Assembly: GCA_020091685.1 (NCBI GenBank)
Contig: CM034597.1
Coordinates: 29,066,388-29,130,387, forward strand
DNA from: Lutjanus erythropterus
Taxonomy: Eukaryota > Chordata > Actinopteri > Lutjaniformes > Lutjanidae
Direction: 5' to 3'
Length of the DNA: 64,000 nucleotides
Part shown: in pieces, positions 47,753 through 57,800 of the stretch
Layout of the letters: each line of letters begins with the position of its first letter
Numbering within the stretch: the stretch's first letter is position 1
Notes under the pieces: generated by a model
Told to the model about the DNA's origin: nothing
What the model saw: the letters and a program-made list of their open reading frames with translations, nothing else
The model's database searches: none
Translations under genes and position numbers: made by a program

Positions 47753-47912
47753 TAGTTGAGTCTCATTTCAAGGACATCAAATACCGATGTGGGTCGGTAA
47801 ACAGTTCTTAGTAAAGCAACTTAATGAGAAAATGGGAAGGTACAGGTGGATGGCGAGGTCTCTGTGAATGTAGAGGGCACTACACACCGCTGCTGGGTTG
47901 TGGGCAATTATA
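47753..47912 (+). mobile_element. MITE-like family 'AAAGGTAGAATCAG', degraded copy
   Basis: Retains 'tagttgagtctcatttcaaggacatcaaataccgatg', 'ggtctctgtgaatgtagag', and 'ctgctgggttgtggg'. The termini are lost. Confidence 0.5.
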
Positions 47913-47919
47913 TATAATG

Positions 47920-48215
47920 TATACTTATATTTACACTGTGAAATTATCATGTGCAATAACATCTATTCACATTGTGCAACTGTCCCGTGCAACATAATCT
48001 CTGTACCTCTGTGCAATTATTCATTTTACAAAGCAATATAGCATATACTATATATAATTTTTAATTTCATATTTTAGATTTTTATTCTGTAATATTTTAT
48101 TCTATTTTTATTTTTTGTATTCACTTTATCATTCACTCTGTTTTCTACTTATACTTTCAATCTTTGAGCTGCCGTAACAAGTGAATTTACCTGGTGTGGG
48201 ATCAAGTAAGTTTGT
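47920..48215 (+). mobile_element. LINE 3'-end fragment
   Basis: The AT-rich 3' tail is followed by 'gagctgccgtaacaagtgaatttacctggtgtgggatcaa', the standard closing sequence of many fish non-LTR elements ('gagctgctgtaa..ttcccc.gtgggatcaa'). No reverse-transcriptase coding remains. Confidence 0.5.
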
Positions 48216-49769
48216 GTTGTCTTATTGAGAGGCACCATTTTGTATGAGTCTCTGCATTGTTTTTTTTTTAGTTTACCTCTAACATATTGAATAAATAACA
48301 GGGTATTATTTTCCTCTCATAGTTTTAAGCTCTTTTATAAGAACTGAAAATTTGAAAAGAAGTTTAATTTTCACGCCGTCTGTGCAACAATGACCGCAAC
48401 CATTTAGGTTTGGTTTCTTTTTGTAAAAAGTCTGTTTCCTTTTTTGATGACAACTAGATCACTGTATCACTCATAAATGTTCAGACACGTTTCATATTTG
48501 GTTATTTGTGATGTATATATGCAATTCAATTTCTGTCGAACTAATTTGGTCATAGATTTGATGTATTTGTAAGGCACTTAGGGCAGGGCTGTGTTACAGT
48601 GTGGTGTAAAGGTGTAGATGCAGCTCTGACTGAACTCTGCTGTGTGTTCAGTTGTACACCACACTTCTAGCCTAGCTTTTGACAACATTAAGCTCACTTT
48701 CACAGTGATAAATGTTCAATGATGAATTTAGTTTTAGAAATTCTCAATTGTATATTTCAGAAAACAGAATAGGGGCAATAGTCATACTGTCTTTTCTTTT
48801 TTCATTCTTATCCACACCTAGAAATGACTAAAAATCAAATCCCATACTTTTCTGTACAACATATAGGAACCCTGGTAATAATATTGCAAATAATGCTCTT
48901 ACTCAGTTTCTTTCACAAGTCAACAACCAAGCGTGAGTTTCGGTCAATAGATCAGGTTACAAACAGTATCTCGAGTGCAACTGTGACAGTCAGGGTCTTG
49001 CGGTAAATTCAACGACTCCTATGCAGTCTCTTTATTTGATAAGAGCTGAGAAACAAGGGAAACATGTAGCGTATCTAATTCATTCTTCTCATGCGCCATA
49101 ATTCAATTTCAATCTCCCTCTTGAAAATGAATGATTGTACCACCATAGAGCTCTTTAATTGGCATAGTGTTAAAGGAATGACATAGCATGGAGGACAGCT
49201 ATTCAATTTTCAATTTTAACGAAATATTGCACAGCAGCTCTGTATTCTCTTCCTGTCATCTGAGAAATAATCAGTCCGACCTATCTACTCAGCGGCCTGT
49301 TGATGCTCGCCATCAAATACAGATCACACACAGAGAGAAAAATCATTGCCCTCTCCCTGGTCTTATTCATTTGGTCCTGTTACACACAGCTTATAACCTG
49401 AAAATTAGCAGCAGCCTGTATGCCTCTTGCTCCAGGAGTTGTGCGGCTGCTCATTTGATGTACTTAATCAGGTGCAGCCTTTGTAATGGGAAAGGAATAG
49501 GGCCAGGCTTGATTGGCCTTGATGACATCTATGCTCCAATTGTCTAGAAAACCTCCAGCTTTAATCAATCTACAGGATAATTCAGAATCTCTGGCTGCTG
49601 CCTGCAATGATTGGCTTTCTTCTCTGAAAATACCATTAAAAATGCAGGTATGGCTGCAATAAAGCTCAGCCGTGTACAATATACTGATTACAGTTTACAG
49701 GCAGTGTAATGGGAATCATTTCTAGTTTAGTGTTGCCTGCAGAATGTGAATGTTAAAGCATGCACTATG
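48216..49769. other. Intergenic; repeat-poor candidate conserved stretch
   Basis: About 49060-49680 shows no repeat family and is rich in homeodomain-type cores (TTAAT, CAATTG, CAATCA). Its 119-codon plus-strand frame lacks splice sites and family matches. It lies 1.5-2 kb upstream of the AGBL4 start region. Confidence 0.35.
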
Positions 49770-49777
49770 TTTCAAAC

Positions 49778-50173
49778 TGGAGCCAAACAGATATATCAGT
49801 CGACCGATACTGGTCTGATTTTGGCCTCACATTACCATATTGGTCTATATCAGTATCAGTGTATATGTTGTCTTATTTCTATATTATTATTTTTTACATA
49901 ACATAATGCAGATTGTTTCATTTTTTAGTTTTATAGGTTGGATTCTGATTTGATAACTTTTCTCAATTCCAGTTGTTCTATTTATGTTTTTTAATAGTTA
50001 TTTATAGTTATGAGTAATACTGCTGAAAGTCCGCTGTTTCAGAACGCTGATGTCATTTTGGATTTAATATATAGATAAAAAGAGAATCATGGCAATACTG
50101 AAATAGCAATTTTTAACTTTCTAATATTGTACTGGCAGCGACATCAGACACAAAAATCCAGTATCAGGCTCTG
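49778..50173. mobile_element. hAT-like element (gatatatcgg family) with perfect TSD
   Basis: Starts TGGAGCCAAACAGATATATC and, in reverse from the other end, CAGAGCCTGATACTGGATTT. It is flanked by the perfect 8-bp repeat TTTCAAAC (49770-49777 and 50174-50181). It is 396 bp long, an internally shorter relative of the 830-bp element at 9618-10447. Confidence 0.75.
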
Positions 50174-50237
50174 TTTCAAACTGAACAGAAAGTTTTCCCT
50201 GGTTATGATAATAATATTATTATAAGTATTAATTCAG

Positions 50238-50750
50238 CACATTTTCAGAAACAGCTTCTTCCCTCAAGCTGTTAGCCATCTGAACCTGGCTGCTGAACTT
50301 CATTAATGACTGTACTTTTGCACTGTTGCCATATTCATGCCTTTTGTACATTTCAGTACAGCTCTCTCTTTGCGCTACTGACGCTTCTACAGTGTCTTTT
50401 GCGCAGTTCAATACAGCTCTCTTTGCACTCTTGTCATATTTAAATGCCGCTTGCAGCTCCATGCAGCTCACTTTTTCTCACTATTATGTTGACAATGCTG
50501 TTTGCACAGCTATATTACATGACACAGACATGTACTACCTGGTTCCATACGAGCTTGTACATATGTACATACAGTATGTCACTTCTTTGCACATTTGTTC
50601 CTATTCTTGTCTTTATCTGTATTTTATTGTAGTTTTATTGCATGTATGTCCCTGTGTTTCCCCCTCACACTTAGTGACACACTAGCCTTCCTGTTCATTA
50701 AGGCTACAAGTACTTGCATATTGTGTTAGTGACAATACAGTTGGATTAAA
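50238..50750 (+). mobile_element. LINE 3'-terminal relic (C-terminus and 3' UTR)
   Basis: Codons at 50247-50306 read RNSFFPQAVSHLNLAAELH followed by TAA. This matches the 'NSFFP.A...LN' C-terminal signature of fish non-LTR reverse transcriptases. The remaining 450 bp is T-rich 3' UTR. Tandem-like segments with 'cagttcaatacagctctcttt' recur within it. It is a 5'-truncated copy. Confidence 0.6.
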
Positions 50751-51000
50751 TTTTGGAAATGTTGGTGAAATTTAGTTTTCAAACGGAGGGAAATTCGGAA
50801 CTAGCTCTACATATTCTTAAGTTTTCCTGAGCTACATGGACAGCCTGAGACTAAGAATTAGCAATAGTAGAAAATGACTTTGCTTGCTGTTTTTAATGAT
50901 TTCTGCACTTAAATCTTAGCGCACAGGTCCGTATCAGCGTCTGTTGTTACTCTGGTACTTTAGCACACATACTTAAAGAAATTAATTTATCTCAGTTTAC

Positions 51001-51137
51001 CTACACGAACTGTAAACCGTTGTCCTGAGGGTCTGCAGCAGCCGGGTACTGGTGGAGTTGACGGCAGCGCCTCTCCCGCTTCCTCCTTCTCCGTTGCCTT
51101 GGCAACACACAGAGAGCGTCGGCTCCTGTGTAACAGA
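51001..51137 (+). promoter_or_regulatory. agbl4: CpG-rich promoter / 5' UTR of AGBL4
   Basis: The region just upstream of the AGBL4 start codon has many CpGs, C/T-rich stretches and a perfect X-box, and no TATA box. CpG enrichment continues to about 51450. The frame upstream of the ATG is open without another ATG back to about 51003, so a longer N-terminus is not supported by an alternative start. The exact transcription start cannot be read from the sequence. Confidence 0.6.
51093..51106. promoter_or_regulatory. RFX X-box motif
   Basis: GTTGCCTTGGCAAC is two perfect inverted RFX half-sites (GTTGCC and GGCAAC) with a 2-bp spacer, fitting the X-box consensus RYYNYY(N)1-3RRNRAC. It ends 31 bp before the AGBL4 ATG. 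RFX factors drive ciliary genes, and the encoded tubulin deglutamylase works on microtubules of cilia and neurons, so the site is plausible biologically. Confidence 0.75.
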
Positions 51138-51183
51138 ATGGAGAGGAAGATGGAGGAAAACACTGTTAGAGACGTCGAGACTG
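51138..51183 (+). CDS. agbl4: AGBL4 (cytosolic carboxypeptidase 6) exon 1
   Basis: The ATG at 51138 has A at -3 and G at +4. It opens MERKMEENTVRDVET plus one base, then a GT donor (G|GTGTGT, 51184). The exon ends in phase 1, exactly what exon 2 (53080) needs; the joined codon is GGC (Gly). The short acidic leader has the same position and length class as the 15-residue N-terminus of human CCP6, which is not conserved in sequence, so the exon is called from phase, start context, CpG island and X-box. The protein is a zinc M14-family carboxypeptidase that trims glutamates from tubulin and other proteins; its catalytic exons are downstream of the window. A second in-frame ATG is codon 5. Confidence 0.7.
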
Positions 51184-53079
51184 GTGTGTAAATATGAGCT
51201 TTACCGGGCTTCCCCTTCGTTGCTTTACAAGCAAAGGAAGCGGGTGATGCTCCGTTATCTGGCAAACAATGGCTGCATGTTTCGGGCTTGCTGCGTGTCT
51301 TTATATTGACGCTAACGGCGAGTCTGCTAACCTCCTAGCTAGCAGGTGCAGGGATGTAAACAAGAGGCATGTCACCAGCTTGTTATGAGCTAGCCCTGCT
51401 GCCACAGACGTTAGCCAGACATATAACTAACCGTACGCGGGTAATGGTCCTCATGGAAAGACTTGCGTAAGCTGCTAACATGTTAATGTTGACCACTTCG
51501 CTTTCAGGACGAGCAGTAGTGCAAGTGTATGGCTATGAGTGTGTGCTAGCTAGCTGTGTTACCTGGATTAGTGAGGGACAGCTCCTCCACTCAACTGCTG
51601 TGTTGCTAATTAGCTAACCGTGCTGCTGTTTGAAGTATTTGGTCTTTGTCTTTGTCCGTTACTCTCCCACATTAAAGCCATAATCCGCGAACAAAGTTAT
51701 TAGCGTCACCGTATTCAAAATATATAATCAGAAATGAATGGACAGATCTTTAATTATAAGAATTAGCGACAGTACTAGATAAAATGATGCTGCAGAGTCC
51801 ATCATGCTTGTAAAATGATTTACATTTTGAATAGGTTAAGGAATTCACAAAACATTTTTTTCCATTTAGTTGTTAGTATAATCTCAACTCTCTTGTGGTT
51901 ATTCTTCCAATGTTGTTAAACTGAGTATTTTAAAATGAATATACTCACAGGTACACGTGATGAAGGTGCAGGTAACCTATTATATTGCTTTGCAATCAGT
52001 TTGAAGTATACCCGGACTGGTGATTGGGGATTATACTGATAATAGGTAGTAAAGCATTTCTGAAAAATTACATCAGCACACTGAAACAATAAACTTTAAC
52101 TGGAATTCAGATGATTATAAATAACTCTAAATAAAAAAAAAAAAGGCAGAAATAGAACAATGTGAATTAAGAGAAAATGCAAACTAAATTACAATTAGTT
52201 TTTTTAATTAGTAAATTACAATTAAATCAGATTGTTCTTATTTTACTATAGTAAAATAAAAACAATCTATTATTTTTAGTAAAAAAAATATTGGCCAATG
52301 TACACCAATACTGGTATAGAGAAATACGGCCGTGCTAGGCCAATTTTGGGCCTTTGCCACAGAATTACAGTGAGTGTGGATATTACAAAGTGACCAAATA
52401 AAATAAACATTTTGGAATTGAAGTCTTTAATAACTTTTCTTATAAATACCAAAAAAAAATGCACAAATAGACAAAAAATAATAATGAAAAAGCATAAAAT
52501 TGTAGACATAATTAAATAAATAACACATACCAATCAAAATGACAGTATCATCTCATTAACGTAGGTAAATGACGTTAGCAACCACTAGTTCAGGGCTGAT
52601 ATAATATACAGGGTGTCCACAAAGTCTCTTTACAATTTAAAAAAATTATTACAAAAGCAATTGATGAGATATGTTAATCAGATTTGTTTTATGTACTCAG
52701 TGGTTATCAAAGTTTTTAATCATATTCATGCTTCACACATGAAGCAAAAGATCACTGATGCCATTGCCACCATTGATGAAGCTGTGTTACAGCGAACATG
52801 GCAAGAAATCGAGTACCGTCTTGATGTGCTATGTGCAACTAATGGTGCCCATATAGAGGTGTATTAAATGCGGTAAATTTAAGTTACAATAATTTGTCTT
52901 TTTTATTTTTTTATTTTTACCCATAATTTAATTTAGTGGTGCCATAAGGTCCTGCATGTTTTTATGTTCAGGGTCAACAATCTAGGCCTTTGTTATTGTG
53001 TATGAGAGACTTATTTATGGATTATCTTCAGACTAAGAGAACACTCATTTTATTACTTCATATTGTGCATGTTTTACAG
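51184..53079 (+). other. agbl4: AGBL4 intron 1
   Basis: About 1.9 kb bounded by GT (51184) and AG (53078-53079). The first 450 bp are CpG-rich. About 51950-52330 contains relics related to the gatatatcgg hAT-like elements, and 52608-52867 holds a mariner-like transposase remnant. No further exon is seen. Confidence 0.65.
52608..52867 (+). pseudogene. Mariner/IS630-like element, internal deletion derivative with transposase C-terminus
   Basis: The 5' end reads ACAGGGTGTCCACAAAGTC, a terminal-repeat type I associate with a mariner/IS630-like group. About 130 bp later the sequence encodes the C-terminal tail of its DDE transposase, KQKITDAIATIDEAVLQR then TWQEIEYRLDVLCATNGA and HIEVY, ending at TAA (52865-52867). 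The frame is open from the terminal repeat to the stop, but the DNA-binding and catalytic parts are absent, so an internal deletion joined the left end to the extreme 3' coding region. No right terminal repeat was found. It lies in AGBL4 intron 1 and is not part of that gene. Confidence 0.65.
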
Positions 53080-53202
53080 GCAGTGAAACTGGAGGAGAGG
53101 ATGCCTTGGTAGGGAATGTGAACAAACTGATGGTGAGCCCACCAGGTTACTCAGGAGCTCCACGGAAAGGACATCTGGTTTTTGATGCTTGCTTTGAGAG
53201 TG
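53080..53202 (+). CDS. agbl4: AGBL4 (cytosolic carboxypeptidase 6) exon 2
   Basis: The 123-nt exon sits between 'tgttttacag' and the donor GTGAGT (53203). It completes a Gly codon from exon 1 and then reads SETGGEDALVGNVNKLMVSP and continues PGYSGAPRKGHLVFDACFES, ending with the first base of a Gly codon. Human CCP6 has GNVSKYIVLPTGYCGQPKKG followed by HLIFDACFESG in the same place, so the match is clear. This is the start of the N-terminal domain of the M14 carboxypeptidase that shortens polyglutamate tails on tubulin. The HxxE and His zinc ligands come from later exons, not in this window. The next exon (expected NLGRVDQ-like) was not found before 64000, so intron 2 exceeds 10.8 kb. Confidence 0.93.
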
Positions 53203-53419
53203 GTGAGTAGTCAACTTAAAAAACACCATATCAGTAAAATAAGGTGGGAGTTAAAGTGATCCATGACACCTTTTTATATACTGTTCTCTTCATGTTGGTA
53301 ACATATGGAGTGTTACTGCTATGGTCAGTAGTGGCTGCAAATCATTATCATTGCAAGATTTCATTTGGGCCCTCCCTCACGCTGAGACAAACACACATGC
53401 TAAAGAGGTGGATGTGATG

Positions 53420-53585
53420 CACCCTGGTAGCTCAGTTGGTAAAGCATGTACCCCATGTACCAAGGCTGTGAGTCCTCTGCAGCAGTCATTGGTTCTACTC
53501 TTGCATCCCTTTGCTGCATGCCTTTTCCCCACTCTCTCTTCCCTGTGCCTGTCATCACTATCAATTAAAGGCAGAAGAGCCCAAA
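53420..53585 (+). mobile_element. tRNA-derived SINE
   Basis: Contains an A-box 'tggtagctcagttggtaaagc', a 'ccccatgtaccaaggctg' block and a degenerate B-box 'ggttctactcttg'. It closes with 'tttgctgcatgcc', 'tctctcttcc' and 'tcaattaaaggcagaagagccc'. This is a common fish SINE layout with a tRNA-related head. A long open frame across it is accidental. Confidence 0.7.
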
Positions 53586-53939
53586 ATCTGCTTATGTATA
53601 AAAAGGTGCATATAATCAGTTTGTCATTTAAAGCATATATTGTGACGTATGTGATCCAATTGCTAGTAGACCAAAAAAGAACTTCCATGTCCATTTTCCT
53701 TTCAACACAAAGAAGGCTGGTTCTCTATTTGTTCCTTCAGTCAGACATACTTATTTTCACGTTACCCTTAATTTTGAATGCTATTCAATTTTGTAGCAGC
53801 TGTTTTCTCCTTGTTTTGCATCTCAGATGACAAAAACTGCACTCTTAACTACAGTATAAATCCACCCCATCCAACTGGTAGCTGATTCTGAGAAATCTGA
53901 CACTCTCCTTTGTTTCAGTAAAACTCGATTATTTTAATG

Positions 53940-54330
53940 CCACTGACTTCAGCCTGAACTTTCCACCGTACACCTCCACTTTGTTCAAAATACCACAGCT
54001 AGAATTCTTGTTACAGGTAGATCTAATAAACTTGACTGCAGTACACAGATTCAAGCATCATTGCGTTGACTGCCTATTCAAACTAGAGCTGACATCAAAG
54101 TCTTTTTCTTAAATTTCAAATCTTTGCATGGATCTACACCATTTTATTTTTCCAACCTTATTAGTCTATATGTTCCAGTCCATAGTCTCTGTTCTTTTGA
54201 TGTGGCATATTTTTTTAGTCTGAGAATAAACAAGCAATCAGTGGGAAATAGGCTACAACTTTCTCATACCAGGATTTGTATTTTTGACATGCTTTCCCAC
54301 TTTCTCCAGCCATCAGAAGTGTGATCCCAC
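53940..54330 (+). mobile_element. LINE relic (L2/CR1-like), C-terminal reverse-transcriptase region
   Basis: The broken frame reads NTTARILVTG (typically QNAAARLLTG), then LR*LPIQTRADIKVFFLN (typically LHWLPI...I.FK), then FKSLHGSTPFYFSNLISLYV. It continues to the LRINKQSVGNRLQLSHTR region and a final SHFLQP. The Trp of the LHWLP motif is a stop, and frames shift between blocks, so the copy is dead. It lies in AGBL4 intron 2, 0.7 kb after exon 2. Confidence 0.7.
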
Positions 54331-54459
54331 TAAGATTTTGAATATACTAATAGTTTTATTTACACTCTGTATTATCTTTAATAGAAGATCAGGTTTTACA
54401 GAATTTTCCTGAAATTCCCTTTCAGGTTTTGGGTACAAAAGCAGATGGCATCTTAAACA

Positions 54460-54824
54460 TAGGGCTGGACATAGGAATATCATATTGATATTGTGATATG
54501 AGACTAGATATCATCTTTGATTTTGGATATTATTAGATCGTGATATGGCATAAGTGTTGTCCGTGTCTGGTTTTAAAGACTGCATTTTACAGTAAAGCGA
54601 TACAATTTTCTGCACTCACCAACCTGTTCTAGCTAATCTATTAATCAGTTTGACCCACTTAGTCATTGTATCCACATTACTGGTGATTATTTATCAAAAA
54701 TCTCATCCTGTTAATATTTTGTGAAAGCACCAATAGTCATCTCTACAATATTGTTGCAATATAGATAGAGGTCTTTAGTCAAAAATGTTGTGATATTTGA
54801 TTTTGTATATATCAACCAGCCCTA
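54460..54824. mobile_element. DNA transposon relic with TAGGGCTGG termini
   Basis: Starts TAGGGCTGGACATAGGAATA and ends 'atatatcaaccagcccta', giving about 9 bp of perfect terminal inverted repeat and 'gatattgtgatat' just inside. This resembles the widespread fish 'agggctgggcgatat' family. No clear target duplication was found. Confidence 0.6.
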
Positions 54825-57800
54825 CATTATATACCGTTTGGTAGTTGTTTAATCTATGTACATATGTATTGTGACCCAATGTGTATATCAAGATATATAG
54901 AGAGACAAGATGTATATCAAGATTATATATCATTCATCATGGCATTACCTAAAAAATATCAAGGTATTATTTATAAACAATGTCACCCAGGCAAATATTA
55001 GCATATGTAATTGTCTACGTTTTTGGCTATAGCATCCAACTGTACGTTTGTGGTTCTGAAAACTTTATTAAGACCATGACATAGTTTGGCAACAGTATTT
55101 AAAGTCTTGATTATTGTGTCAGTGACTGGAAGTCAGTGCAGGGGCTTATGAGCAGGTGTTGTTTGAGCCAATTTCTTGTAGCAGCTTGCTACCTACAGTC
55201 TCTTTGTACCGTGGCATGATCTTCTGGTTCCATTTTTCTTTTCTAGCAGGTCCCCAGAAGGCAAAAAAGTTCATGCCCCATACCCCACAATAATCAATAA
55301 TTAACAATAATCGGAGAAGCAGCTAATAAAAAAGGACTGAAGCTGAATTTCAGTGGAAGAAAGTGCTGCATGATAGTATCAGCAAACTCTTGTTTATTCC
55401 CCTGTCATAAATCGTATTCATTCAGCTTTGTTTCACTCTGTATTTCTCCTTCAGTGTACTTCACTTTCAGTGGTTCTAGCAGGACCACTTTTTGCACAGA
55501 GATGAAGTGCATTTTCCCTGTAGTGATTACCAACCAACTTTGCCATCCCTACAGCCACATCATCAGCATGACTAAAAGAGAAATATAAGTGTTCTTGAAA
55601 AGATGGTCATCCTGTTACCTTGTCCATGTATTTTGTTGGAATAGAAGTTAATATGCTCCAGTGTTATTTGTTAATGGCCTTTGTTTGACAGCTGAATAGC
55701 ACGACAATGAAAATAAAGTACTTTCTTACCACTGACAAGGTCAGTTGGTTAGACCCACACACAGGCACGCACTCATGCACACAAGTAGGCAGAGTAAATC
55801 AGGGAGTCAGTGGGTCTCTCTGGGACTGAATCTCTGTGTGGAGATTAGGTTCAGATGGCACTCAGATTTCATATTTCCACAGACAAGACCATTTTTCCCC
55901 TGCGGAGTGAGATGAGCTTTAACTTCGCCCCGTTTACTTTCTGATGTCTGGTCTTGGTGTCATTGTCAATGTTGTTCTCCGAAGTTGATTTTTATTATTA
56001 TTCTGTCGTCGATACACTTGATTTTCAGAGAGTTAGAGGTCAGCCGATCATGTGCATATAAGTTCTTGTCGTATGTTCCAGGCTTATTATTAATTAATTC
56101 ACAAGAGGAAAACTGGTCTTGAGTGGGAATAAGGATAAATAAGGAAATAGAGAACCTATTCCACAGTTTTGTAGACGAGAGGCATGTGAAGGTGACTGTA
56201 TATGTTGTACTTATGCATATAAATCTAAACATAACACATTAGGAGGATTGTGCTGAGATATCAGTGTGTTGATTGCCCTTTTTATAAATTTGCCTTTTTT
56301 CCCAGATGACATGGCCAGAGGAGCTCAGACATTGATTAATGGGCCCTGAGCTCCCACACTGAGATCAGCTAACATACCAGTGTCTCTGGCTCCGGATGTA
56401 TCTCCTGAATGATTTATGGAATTGATATTAATCTCTTTCCAGTAAATGCATTACTAAAGTTAGAATGGGGGATGAATTGATGTTTGCCAGCTAATGTCAA
56501 ATTAATGCCCTGTTGCCGTTTCATTTAAACATCACTGATTTTGTCCGCCTTGCTTTAGAGTGAGCCTTGATATTAGTTTATAATAGCTCTTTCACAGTAT
56601 ACTCTGTGTATGCCTGCTAAACTTGTCCCAAGCAGTTATAATCCACTGATAGTTTTCTAATTATTGCAAACCTGTTTATTGATCTTTCTAAGTGATACTC
56701 CTCCTAAAATCTATTTAAAACTGTCCAACCTCAGTGACTTTTAAAATGTTTGTAAAAAAGTTGCTGGTTTTCTTCTGGTAGTTGTGGCAAGCAAAAACAA
56801 AAAATATTAAAAAGTACGTACAAGCTACTGCAACTACTCCTTCTGTACATTTAATCAAGTCATTTATCCACAGTATGATTAGACTGAAAAGTGTTTTTTC
56901 GGCACATCATCAGTCCGAAAGTCAGCCATGTTGGCATGTCCTAAACATAAAGAACACAACTGAACTCACAACTGTGCGTGAGGTTTGCTGCCTTCAGATG
57001 GGGTTGTGTTTACTGTCCTCATGAGAAGAGTTCATATGACCGCCCTACTCTTGTGATATGCACAACCTTGTAAGTGAAAATTGTCTGATGTCTGCATATA
57101 TATTTTCTGATTATTGGTGTCGTTGATTAAAACTTGAACAACATAAGATTTCTATGTTCATTTAATCAGGTGCAGACAGTATTGTTTTTGTTTTTTTTTT
57201 AAGTAGATTTAGTGCCCATATTCACACTTGATAAGACAGTGTGCATACCTAAAGTATCAGTAAGGCTAATAAAATGAGCTGCTGTTTCTCATGCATTCAG
57301 TCTGGTATCTGTGATAGCAATGACAGGAATGAAATTGGAGACCAGTGTGTAAGCTCCTGCCACATGTATTGAATGCTGGAGAGGCATGTATATTTCTCAA
57401 AGCTATTGAAATGGTCTTTGATGACAGCCTATGTCTCTTTTAGTCCTCTCAAACTGGACTGAGTGGCCGAAACACGGTATTTCAAGTGGACGTTTTAATT
57501 TGAAATTTATACAGGCCTATAACTCACCGAAGCTTTGTGCACCCCTTTTTTTTTTTCCTTTGGTCGACAGCGATCTGCATCCCATGTACAATTTCATAAA
57601 GCACAGATTTTATTTTGTTGCGTTAGTATAGCACAGAATAAAATCTAATTGGTTTATTAAAATAGACACTGGTTATGTAAGCTGTTTGCCAAAGGTATAA
57701 AACCTCATTTACATTTAGATGAGGCTTAATTCACTTTGTTGTCAGCCCTATGCTGATCAAGTCAGTGATGGCCTACAGATTTACATACAGTAGGTGTCTC

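Noticed and set aside
53321-53830. Longest open frame in the window, 169 codons on the plus strand
   Set aside because: It runs through a tRNA-derived SINE and intron sequence after the AGBL4 exon 2 donor; no family resemblance or codon bias.
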